Source: Clostridiales bacterium UBA4653
GTDB lineage: Bacteria > Bacillota > Clostridia > Oscillospirales > CAG-272
NCBI GenBank assembly: GCA_002405565.1
Contig: DHMB01000012.1
Span: forward strand, 1-14,225
Length of the DNA stretch: 14,225 nucleotides
Direction: 5' to 3'
This document shows, one piece after another, positions 7,793 through 14,073 of this stretch. The notes beneath the pieces are model-generated. The model made no database searches. It saw only the letters and a list, made by a program, of their open reading frames with translations, and had not been told where the DNA came from. Numbering within the stretch: position 1 is the stretch's first letter; each line of letters opens with the position of its first letter. The translations under genes were made by a program, and so were the position numbers.

Positions 7793-7968
7793 TGACGAAT
7801 TCAATGTTTTATCGGCGATTATGCAGAAATATTCTCAAATGCGGACAGCTACGCCATTCCCGTCTAAACTTCGGGTTGTAAAGCAGTTTCACAACCGCAG
7901 GTTGAAAAACTGCAGCAGGATACCGATGTTCTTGTCCGAACCGCCCGAAATAATAAACGGAGCGGTTA
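7793..7968. other. Intergenic segment with overlapping inverted repeats
   Basis: No supported gene. It holds two alternative, mutually exclusive pairings: GGTTGT with ACAACC, and GCAGTTTC-A-CAACC with GGTTG-A-AAAACTGC (12 pairs with a two-base internal mismatch, around a GCA loop) at about 7874-7916. They lie upstream of the promoter at 7969, so they are not in the mapped leader of the next gene. Confidence 0.45.
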
Positions 7969-7997
7969 TTGTCAAAACAAAATCGTTATGATAAAAT
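7969..7997 (+). promoter_or_regulatory. Sigma-A promoter of the HTH/DUF2807 gene
   Basis: TTGTCA, a 17-base spacer ending TGA, then TAAAAT: five of six matches in each box and an extended -10. The predicted start near 8004 leaves a leader of about 70 bases. It overlaps the upstream TTG-initiated extension of the reading frame and so argues for a downstream ATG start. Confidence 0.75.
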
Positions 7998-8076
7998 AGT
8001 TACAGATTCAGGAGCTTATCCGGATAAGAGCATGAGAGTCAATGAAAACAAAACAATACAAAGGAGACGAATGGTT

Positions 8077-9297
8077 ATGTATAATATGAAAAACATAGGA
8101 AAGTCAATTTCATCATGCAGAAAAAAGCTCGGAATGACGCAGGAGGAGCTCGCCGAAAAGCTCCGTATCTCCGCGCAGGCGGTATCTAAATGGGAAAACG
8201 GTATAGGCTATCCGGACATTACCCTTGTACCGGCAATATCCGAAGCGCTGAACATTTCTCTCAATGACCTTTTCGGAGCGTCAGACGACATCGACGAAGA
8301 GGCACTCCCTCCCAAATATGAAAGTCTTGATTTCGTCATTTCAAACGGAAAAGCAGCAATATATTCAGATAAAAAGGTCTCGGAAACAGGAGATGACGGA
8401 ACCGTTGTTTTTTCGGACGGCAGTACGGCAGATCTGAATACTATGACGGCTGTCAACCGCGGCACGGGTGAAATCAGAATTTACGATATAAACGATATAG
8501 TTGAAAGAAAACCCACTCCCAAAGGCTCTGACGGCAAATGCAGCGGAGTCTACGATGATATAAAAAGCATCAGCCTTTCTCTTGCATATAACTGCAATGT
8601 TACAATATCAAAGGCGACCGACGGCAAGACATCGTTTGAAGCTGTCGGCACCGATACTTTTCTCTCGCTTTTCTCTGTTGAAGCGCTGGGAGAAATTCTC
8701 AAATTCAAGGTTAAATCGCCGAATCGCAACAGCAACAGCCATAATGAAAACAAAATAACAATCAAGACCGGATTTTCCGTTGGAGAAGAGCTTTGTGTCT
8801 CCGCATGTTGCTCAAATGACGTAAGGTGCGACGTTGATTTTAACAGCGCATCGTTAAAGGTAACGGGCAGCGGGGATATTACAGCACCGAATTTCAAAAC
8901 CTGTAATGCCTCGATAGTCGGCTCAGGAGACATTACTGTTTCAGAGGTCTCCGAAATGTTAAAGGCCGGAATAACTGGCTCCGGAGATTTTTCCTGTAGC
9001 CACGCAAACAACCCGAAACTTACCGTAACAGGCTCCGGAGATATCGACATCAAAGATATCAGCGGAGATGCGACTGCAAGTATAAACGGCGTCGGAGATA
9101 TTAAAATCGGAGGCAACGTACATTCGATAGGCATCGGGATAACCGGCTGCGGCGACATATCCGCCTCAAAGCTTACAACAGAAAATGCAAATATAAAAGC
9201 AGACGGAGCATGCGATATAACAATCGGGCGGATAATCAAAAGTTCGGAAGAAAAAATCTCAAAATTCAGCACGCTCAAGGTTCTCAAGAGAGGCTGA
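8077..9297 (+). CDS. XRE-type HTH protein fused to a DUF2807-like GSGD beta-solenoid
   Basis: A 406-residue protein. Residues 5-66 are an XRE/Cro-CI helix-turn-helix (LGMTQEELAEKL, then ISAQAVSKWENG as the recognition region, then YPDITLVPAISEALNISLNDLF). Residues about 72-150 are a small unrecognised domain. Residues about 159-384 resemble DUF2807, the head-GIN beta-solenoid, with six to seven rungs of 18-19 residues bearing TGSGDIT, VGSGDIT, TGSGDFS, TGSGDID, NGVGDIK, TGCGDIS and GACDIT. There is no signal peptide or membrane helix, so it should be cytoplasmic, whereas DUF2807 is best known in exported proteins. A role as a regulator with a solenoid sensor or oligomerisation domain is inference. 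The start is uncertain: AAGGAG at 8061-8066 is ten bases from ATG 8077 but only four from ATG 8071, and ATG 8086 is also in frame. The gene stands alone. Confidence 0.85.
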   Translation: MYNMKNIGKSISSCRKKLGMTQEELAEKLRISAQAVSKWENGIGYPDITLVPAISEALNISLNDLFGASDDIDEEALPPKYESLDFVISNGKAAIYSDKKVSETGDDGTVVFSDGSTADLNTMTAVNRGTGEIRIYDINDIVERKPTPKGSDGKCSGVYDDIKSISLSLAYNCNVTISKATDGKTSFEAVGTDTFLSLFSVEALGEILKFKVKSPNRNSNSHNENKITIKTGFSVGEELCVSACCSNDVRCDVDFNSASLKVTGSGDITAPNFKTCNASIVGSGDITVSEVSEMLKAGITGSGDFSCSHANNPKLTVTGSGDIDIKDISGDATASINGVGDIKIGGNVHSIGIGITGCGDISASKLTTENANIKADGACDITIGRIIKSSEEKISKFSTLKVLKRG

Positions 9298-9345
9298 ACT
9301 ACCTCCGCACGCCGCGCTATCTCTCGAAAATACACTTTTCCGCTA

Positions 9346-9380
9346 TTGTCAACTATACTTTTGACAACAGTTTGACAACA
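9346..9380. repeat. Tandem TTTGACAACA with inverted TTGTCAA
   Basis: TTTGACAACA occurs twice with an 11-base period (9360-9369, 9371-9380), and TTGTCAA, the reverse complement of its core, lies at 9346-9352. Eleven bases is about one helical turn, so a protein could bind both copies on the same DNA face. It lies between the HTH gene and the tRNA-derived element. Confidence 0.6.
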
Positions 9381-9404
9381 CAAACCCCTCATTTTTAGCC
9401 AAAA

Positions 9405-9509
9405 TCGGAGTGAGAGGATTTGATTCTCGCGGCTCGACGCCGCTCGGTCACGCTCGGCTCTGACAGCCGTCCAAGGCTGTCATTCACTTCCGAGCCCTTC
9501 AAATCCTCT
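9405..9509. repeat. Structured palindromic element carrying a copy of the tRNA-Pro 3' end
   Basis: The left edge, TCGGAGTGAGAGGATTTGA (9405-9423), is an exact 19-base direct copy of the 3' end of the tRNA-Pro gene (9554-9572). AGAGGATTTGA within it pairs perfectly with TCAAATCCTCT at 9499-9509, closing a larger fold. Inside are GCGGC/GCCGC (9429-9443), GCTCGG/CCGAGC (9452-9457 with 9490-9495) and TGACAGCC/GGCTGTCA (9461-9482, 6-base loop). The result is a branched, cloverleaf-like structure. No frame across it looks coding. It may be a dispersed palindromic repeat, a remnant attachment site or a pseudo-tRNA. Confidence 0.7.
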
Positions 9510-9516
9510 TCTTGCA

Positions 9517-9550
9517 ATAAAAAACGAAGGCAAACGCCTTCGTTTTTTAT
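9517..9550 (-). terminator. Rho-independent terminator of tRNA-Pro
   Basis: A perfect 15-pair stem (AACGAAGGC core, flanked by A6/T6) around an AAAC loop, ending at the base next to the tRNA 3' CCA. On the minus strand a run of six T follows the GC part. It is symmetrical, so it could also stop plus-strand transcripts. Confidence 0.9.
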
Positions 9551-9627
9551 TGGTCGGAGTGAGAGGATTTGAACCTCCGGCCTCTTGGTCCCGAACCAAG
9601 CACTCTACCAAACTGAGCCACACCCCG
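9551..9627 (-). tRNA. tRNA-Pro (anticodon CGG)
   Basis: Reads the proline codon CCG. The minus strand gives a full 77-base cloverleaf: acceptor CGGGGTG with CACTCCG (one G-T pair), D arm GCTC...GAGT, anticodon stem CTTGG/CCAAG around loop TTCGGGA (anticodon CGG), T arm GGAGG-TTCAAAT-CCTCT, discriminator A and an encoded CCA. It has its own promoter at 9672-9700 and terminator at 9517-9550 and is a single-gene unit. The plus strand opposite it gives a spurious reading frame beginning GVRGFEPPASWSRT, a well-known artefact of tRNA genes. Confidence 0.96.
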
Positions 9628-9671
9628 ATAAATATTCGTTTTCCGCGCCGCAATCATCCGACGCGCAGAAT

Positions 9672-9700
9672 ATTATATCGCAATACAGCCGATTTGTCAA
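9672..9700 (-). promoter_or_regulatory. Consensus sigma-A promoter of tRNA-Pro
   Basis: Minus strand TTGACA, a 17-base spacer, TATAAT: a perfect match. The predicted start near 9665 gives a 5' leader of about 37 bases to be removed by RNase P. Confidence 0.9.
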
Positions 9701-9759
9701 TATCAGAGCGCAAAAAACTTTCCGCGAATGACAAAAACTTTTTCATCTTGACCTTGCTC

Positions 9760-9789
9760 TTGAAGATGTATAGGCTTTTGTGGTATAAT
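9760..9789 (+). promoter_or_regulatory. Sigma-A promoter of the polytopic membrane protein gene
   Basis: TTGAAG, an 18-base spacer ending TGG (extended -10), then TATAAT. The predicted start is about 23 bases before the ATG at 9819, just ahead of a CGGAG ribosome site. Confidence 0.7.
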
Positions 9790-9818
9790 ATAACCATAAA
9801 AAACTTTTCGGAGCGGAT

Positions 9819-11477
9819 ATGAAAAAAGTCAAGGATTTTATATTGTCTCATAGCGACCTGTGCCTCTTTTTGTGCGTTGCGATTATGGTCTTTCTGCGGT
9901 TTGTTTTCTGCGGATTTTCATATGCATATCAGGCGGATGACTATATACAATATCATAATTACGCAATGTCGGATGACTATCTGCGCCTCATACGTGAACA
10001 GGGACTTTTTTCGTCACGCCCGCTCGCGATAATACTTGACCTCTTCGTTTTCTCCCCGCTCTGGAACCATATGATAGTTGCGGTTCTGCTGATAAGCGTT
10101 CTCTATGCGGCGTCGGCTGTGCTGTTTTATAAAGTTTTCAGACGTTACTTCGGCACAGGCGTGTTTTTCGTCATTTTCTATTCCCTCCTCCCGCTCTGTT
10201 TTGAGGGAACATATTGGGTTTCCGCCTCGTCGCGAATAGTCTGCGGATTGTTTTTCGCCGCCGTCTCGCTTTACTTTTTTGTTGACTTTGCAGAGCAAAA
10301 AAAGCCGATGAGCGCTGTGATTTTTGCCGTTTTTCAGTTGCTCGCTTTTTCTGTGTACGAGCAGATTTTTATCGTTTCTTTTCTTGTGACTGTCATCTTC
10401 ACCGCAATATTTGCCGTCCGCAAAAATAAGCGCGCGTATATCGCGTTGATATCCCTTTCAAACGCCGCAATATATTTCATATTCACTTCCGTTTTCGGCG
10501 CCGACGGACTGCTTTCAAAACGTATCGACATTGTCTCTCCCTTTACAAAATACTTCTGGACAACGCAGCTCGAATATGCGTCAAGGCAGATCGGCGCGGC
10601 GTTCGTCAAAGGCGGCTTTCTGACGCTCGTCAAGGGATTCTGGCGCGGAGTCGGGCTGATATTCTCCGAGCATAATTATCTTTACCTCGTGGCGGCGATA
10701 GTGCTCTGCGCGGCGTTTGTTTTCCTTATGAAAAAGACGACAAAATGCGAGAAGTTTGCGAAAATGAACCCGTGGGTAACTGTCGTCGTTGCGCTCGCCC
10801 TTGCAATCGCGCCTGCCGCAATATTCCTTTTCATCGGAAACACTTGGTTTTCTCTCCGCGGTACCGTTCCGAGTATGGTCGGAGCTGCGCTCCTCTTCGA
10901 CGTAATCCTGCGCGCAATTCTGAAAAGCAAGCACACCGCATATATTTCCGTCTCTGCCGCATTTGCGCTGATATTCATCATCGCCGGCGCATCCGAAACA
11001 TATGACTATCAAAAGAGCTATAAAGCCGATACCGTCTGTATAAACGCCCTTGGGGACGTCGTAAAAACAGGCGGCAACCGCCGCATAGGCATTATCAATA
11101 TGAACGCAACCCACCTCTCCGAGCAAAACTATTTTTATCACGAACACATCACCGGTGTAACGGAAAGCGAATGGGCGTTGCGAGGCGCGCTCATTGCCGC
11201 TTACGGAGAAGTTCCCCCTTCAATTGTGCCGCTTGACGCGGTCAAATTTCCCTTTTATCACGGTTGGAACGAAAGCGCAAAGCGCATTGACGGCTTTGAC
11301 GCCCTATATTTCTGGGATGACGAAACCGCCGCTCTCCGCAGGCTCGTCGCGGTAAAGACGAGCGAGGAAGGCGAAAACTTCGTCTATGAGCTTTATTATT
11401 TTGATACAGGCGACCTCTGCGCCACCGTCACCCACGAAAACGGCTACGGATATATCGAGCTTTCGGAAAACGGATGA
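9819..11477 (+). CDS. Polytopic membrane protein, possible GT-C-type glycosyltransferase
   Basis: A 552-residue integral membrane protein with about 11-12 predicted helices between residues 12 and 393, then an extracytoplasmic soluble tail of about 150 residues. Shortly after the first helix, the motif QADDYIQYHNY places two adjacent Asp residues (40 and 41) where lipid-phosphosugar-dependent GT-C glycosyltransferases carry their acidic catalytic motif in the first outer loop. A short aromatic/glycine motif (EGTYWVSASSR, about 128-138) lies at a later loop. The overall layout recalls GtrII/PMT-like proteins, but I cannot name a family with certainty. A role in modifying a surface glycan or protein is inference. 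The start follows CGGAG five bases upstream. It is a single gene with its own promoter; it converges on the TIR/LRR gene, and the 68 bases between the stops contain no convincing terminator. Confidence 0.75.
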   Translation: MKKVKDFILSHSDLCLFLCVAIMVFLRFVFCGFSYAYQADDYIQYHNYAMSDDYLRLIREQGLFSSRPLAIILDLFVFSPLWNHMIVAVLLISVLYAASAVLFYKVFRRYFGTGVFFVIFYSLLPLCFEGTYWVSASSRIVCGLFFAAVSLYFFVDFAEQKKPMSAVIFAVFQLLAFSVYEQIFIVSFLVTVIFTAIFAVRKNKRAYIALISLSNAAIYFIFTSVFGADGLLSKRIDIVSPFTKYFWTTQLEYASRQIGAAFVKGGFLTLVKGFWRGVGLIFSEHNYLYLVAAIVLCAAFVFLMKKTTKCEKFAKMNPWVTVVVALALAIAPAAIFLFIGNTWFSLRGTVPSMVGAALLFDVILRAILKSKHTAYISVSAAFALIFIIAGASETYDYQKSYKADTVCINALGDVVKTGGNRRIGIINMNATHLSEQNYFYHEHITGVTESEWALRGALIAAYGEVPPSIVPLDAVKFPFYHGWNESAKRIDGFDALYFWDDETAALRRLVAVKTSEEGENFVYELYYFDTGDLCATVTHENGYGYIELSENG

Positions 11478-11545
11478 AAACAATATTATAGCAAAACAAA
11501 AGCTCCGCGTGACCGGTGTTTTTCTACAATCTGTATTTCAAAAAA

Positions 11546-12976
11546 TCAGCTCTCCAAAGAAGCCATTTTAGCAACAGATGCACGCATTGCAGGAACATAT
11601 GTTCCTGCAAATTGGCCTACACCAACACCAGGAATGGCAAGCTGTATTTTCAATGCATTTATATACAGATTGAGAGTTGATAACGGTTCGCTATATCTGC
11701 CTCTCTTTGCAAGGGGAATAGCGTTAATCTTCTTATCAAGAACTTCTTTCACAGAGAGGATTTCATTAAAAGTTGTCGCATTTGCATTTGATCCGAATTC
11801 GCTGATTTTTTTATCCAATATTTCAAGAACGTCTAGCATTTCTTTATCCGAGCAATCACCCTTTGGTTGCTCAACAGCCTGTTCTCCGGAATCGAAATCC
11901 TTGACTCCTTGCTCCATTTTTTGAGTATACTGCTTAGGCGCACAAGCAAGGCCTTTGGTGTATTCCCTTTTCCGTTGCTCTTCCTTCTCCCAAAGCGTGT
12001 CTTTGAAAGCGTCTGCGCCGATTTTTATATTTTCCGGCAAATCAACATCAAGGCTCGTGCAACCGGAAAAAGCCTCATCGGATATAATCCGCAAGGTCGA
12101 CGGAAAATTTATCTTTTCAAGGCTTTCGCAATCCGCAAAGGCTCTTTTTCCTATCTTGATAAGCCCCTCCGGCAGAGTAACCTCTATAACATCGCTTCCT
12201 TCAAACGCTCCCTCGCCGATATCCTCTACCCCTTCGGGAACGAATACCGTCATTTCCGATTTATCCTTGAGCGCAACAACGGCATAGCTGCCGTTCTGCC
12301 GCTTTTTGATATCAAAGGTTTCGGACTCCGGCGCCGCGCCGCGCTTCGGCGCTTCGCTCTCAACAGAGTCAACAACCGAAAAACGGTCTCTGAATTGTTC
12401 AATTACGGCGCTCATATGTTTTTTATCCGAAGGATCTTTACTCCGCCCGATAAACGTGCGTTTTTCGGAAAATGTGCTGAATATTATGGCGACCTTATCC
12501 TGCGAGGTTTTTATAAGCCCTTTTGTCTGGCTCTCAAAAAGCAAGCCCATAACCTGTCTTCCGCCGATATTTATGCTGAAATAGTTTCTTCCGCTCTCTC
12601 CGCGGCTGTCATCGGGCGCGACCTCTTGTGCACAGCCTATCTCAAATGCCATGCTGTCCGTAAACGAGTTTTCCGAAAGATAATATACTATCCCGCTGCA
12701 ACGCGCGTCTGTGATTTTCTGCCTTACTTCCTTTTCCCAGTCCATACCCGCCGTCAGACCTCTGTCATACCAATAACGGACGCCTTCGGCATAGTAATCC
12801 CACAAATCGCAATAGACCTGTTTATAATCCTTGTGCGGATAGCTGATGAATATGTAATTTGAATGCTCACCCAATTCGGGCAGCGGTGGTTTCGGACAAT
12901 TTTTATCGTCGTCCGACTCAATAATCTCCCGTTTTTTCCTCTCAATTTCTTCTCTTGAATAAGCTTCCCGCGACAT
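11546..12976 (-). CDS. TIR-domain protein with BspA-type leucine-rich repeats
   Basis: A 476-residue soluble protein. Residues 1-38 are charged. Residues about 40-170 are a TIR domain: first strand YIFISYPHKDY, a central YWYDRGLTAGMDWE stretch like the BB-loop region, and YLSENSFTDSMAFEIG with Glu112 where NADase-type TIR domains carry the catalytic Glu. Residues about 240-325 form roughly four LRR_5 repeats (VPEGVEDIGEGAF; LPEGLIKIGKRAF; FPSTLRIISDEAF; LPENIKIGADAF). Residues about 376-476 are largely helical, in an A/T-richer segment. No signal peptide or membrane helix is visible, so it should be cytoplasmic. Known bacterial TIR domains degrade or rearrange NAD or build scaffolds, often in phage defence; the LRR part may sense or bind a partner. 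That role is inference, and there are no other defence genes nearby. The start follows AAAGGAG seven bases upstream. Confidence 0.88.
   Translation of the reverse strand: MSREAYSREEIERKKREIIESDDDKNCPKPPLPELGEHSNYIFISYPHKDYKQVYCDLWDYYAEGVRYWYDRGLTAGMDWEKEVRQKITDARCSGIVYYLSENSFTDSMAFEIGCAQEVAPDDSRGESGRNYFSINIGGRQVMGLLFESQTKGLIKTSQDKVAIIFSTFSEKRTFIGRSKDPSDKKHMSAVIEQFRDRFSVVDSVESEAPKRGAAPESETFDIKKRQNGSYAVVALKDKSEMTVFVPEGVEDIGEGAFEGSDVIEVTLPEGLIKIGKRAFADCESLEKINFPSTLRIISDEAFSGCTSLDVDLPENIKIGADAFKDTLWEKEEQRKREYTKGLACAPKQYTQKMEQGVKDFDSGEQAVEQPKGDCSDKEMLDVLEILDKKISEFGSNANATTFNEILSVKEVLDKKINAIPLAKRGRYSEPLSTLNLYINALKIQLAIPGVGVGQFAGTYVPAMRASVAKMASLES
11587..11610. repeat. Perfect 24-bp palindrome inside the TIR/LRR gene
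   Basis: Each half is TTGCAGGAACAT, reading into its exact reverse complement with no loop. It lies in the last 25 codons of the TIR gene, encoding FAGTYVPAM. It could be a protein-binding site or the product of codon coincidence; a hairpin without a loop is unlikely to act as a terminator. Confidence 0.6.
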
Positions 12977-13040
12977 AATGGGTCTCCTTTCAAAATGTCG
13001 TATTATAAGATATCTGCTGTTTTATGCACGATTTATACAT

Positions 13041-13069
13041 ATTATAACATCAGCGCTTTATGCTGTCAA
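13041..13069 (-). promoter_or_regulatory. Consensus sigma-A promoter of the TIR/LRR gene
   Basis: Minus strand TTGACA, a 17-base spacer, TATAAT: a perfect match, with the AGCGCT palindrome inside the spacer. The predicted leader is about 57 bases. A second TATAAT lies closer to the gene (13010-13015) but has no good -35. Confidence 0.85.
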
Positions 13070-13070
13070 T

Positions 13071-13087
13071 AGTCAGAGCAACTGACT
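13071..13087. promoter_or_regulatory. Candidate operator palindrome between divergent promoters
   Basis: AGTCAG-N5-CTGACT, two exact 6-base arms, starts two bases from the -35 box of the TIR promoter and ends 25 bases before the -35 box of the ABC promoter. That is a natural site for a dimeric regulator that could act on both genes. Confidence 0.5.
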
Positions 13088-13112
13088 TTCCGTTCATAAT
13101 ATGTGCATGACG

Positions 13113-13141
13113 TTGACAAATATCGATGATTGATGTATAAT
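13113..13141 (+). promoter_or_regulatory. Consensus sigma-A promoter of the ABC transporter operon
   Basis: TTGACA, a 17-base spacer, TATAAT: a perfect match. The predicted start near 13148 leaves a short leader of about 23 bases containing GGGAGG. Confidence 0.88.
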
Positions 13142-13170
13142 GATTATAATCTGATTAAGGGAGGCTATAA

Positions 13171-14073
13171 ATGGAAACAGTTTTAAGAACGGAACATCTG
13201 ACAAAGACCTTCGGAAACAAAACCGCGGTCAACGATGTTTCAATGACAATCGAAAAAGGCGATATTTACGGCTTTATCGGCAAAAACGGTGCCGGAAAGA
13301 CAACTCTCATGCGCCTTGTTCTGAACCTCATCTTTCCGACGAGCGGCACAATCGAGCTTTTCGGAGAAAGCAAGCTGACAAAATCAAACCTTTCGCGCAC
13401 AGGCTCTCTCATTGAAGAGCCGACGCTTTTCGGCAATTGCTCGGCATGGGAAAACATGAAGCGCTTTGCAATTCTTTACGGCGCGACCGACGACGATATA
13501 AACGCGGCTCTCAGCGCGGTATCGCTGACAGACACCGGCAAAAAGAAAGCAAGCAAGTTTTCCTTCGGTATGAAACAGCGCCTCGGTATCGCGATTGCCC
13601 TTCTCGGCAATCCGGACTTTATCGTGCTCGACGAGCCTGTAAACGGTCTTGACCCCGAGGGCATAAAAGAAATGCGCGACCTAATTCTCAGGCTCAATCG
13701 CGAAAAAGGCACAACGTTCCTCATTTCAAGTCATCTTATCGACGAGCTTTCAAAGGTCGTTACAAAATACGGTATCATCCGCGACGGCGTTCTTGTCGAA
13801 GAAATATCGGCGGCCGACCTTGAAAAGAAATGTGTGCATAATCTAAAAATAACCGTGGACAATGTCGACGGCGCCAAGGCGCTTCTCTCTGCGGAATACG
13901 GCGATGACTGCGTCTCCGTTGACAGCGGAGCCGTTGTCATATCCGGTCATAACGAAAAAAGCGCCGAAATAAACAAAAAACTCTTTGAAGGCGGATTTTC
14001 CGTCAGCGGAATTGAAACCCTCTCCGGCGACATTGAAAGCTATTTCATAAACATGATGGGAGGTGAAGGCTGA
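13171..14073 (+). CDS. ABC transporter ATP-binding protein, BcrA-like
   Basis: A 300-residue ATPase that should power an ABC-2 exporter, with the permease encoded immediately downstream. It has Walker A GKNGAGKT (37-44), a BcrA-type EEPTLF in place of a classic Q-loop Gln (about 82-87), a degenerate signature FSFGMKQRLGIA (130-141), Walker B FIVLDEP (150-156), a D-loop NGLDP and the switch His188 in SSHLIDE. The C-terminal 80 residues form the accessory domain common in bacitracin/lantibiotic-type ATPases. The start follows GGGAGG six to seven bases upstream. Proteins of this type serve in self-protection, resistance to peptide antibiotics or export of unknown substrates; no two-component or bacteriocin gene is present to choose among them. 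The stop codon overlaps the next start by one base (TGATG), indicating translational coupling. Confidence 0.94.
   Translation: METVLRTEHLTKTFGNKTAVNDVSMTIEKGDIYGFIGKNGAGKTTLMRLVLNLIFPTSGTIELFGESKLTKSNLSRTGSLIEEPTLFGNCSAWENMKRFAILYGATDDDINAALSAVSLTDTGKKKASKFSFGMKQRLGIAIALLGNPDFIVLDEPVNGLDPEGIKEMRDLILRLNREKGTTFLISSHLIDELSKVVTKYGIIRDGVLVEEISAADLEKKCVHNLKITVDNVDGAKALLSAEYGDDCVSVDSGAVVISGHNEKSAEINKKLFEGGFSVSGIETLSGDIESYFINMMGGEG

Noticed and set aside
7969..8076. Longer HTH protein starting at a TTG
   Set aside because: The TTG is part of the -35 box of the promoter, has no ribosome site, and the extra residues precede a normal XRE start.
8550..9392. 280-codon minus-strand frame
   Set aside because: It mirrors the GSGD repeat region; its periodicity is a shadow of the solenoid repeats.
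9346..9550. CRISPR-like repeats
   Set aside because: The repeats are too short, only two copies are adjacent, and there are no spacers or cas genes.
9550..9822. Plus-strand reading frame starting GVRGFEPPASWSRT
   Set aside because: It is the reverse complement of the tRNA-Pro gene, a common false protein in databases; it also runs through the tRNA promoter.
11478..11545. Possible bidirectional terminator between convergent genes
   Set aside because: AAAACA and TGTTTT can pair but the interior does not form a stable stem, so I do not call it.
11867..12862. 331-codon plus-strand frame
   Set aside because: It lies antisense to the TIR/LRR gene, which has recognisable domains, a ribosome site and a promoter; the antisense translation has no recognisable features.
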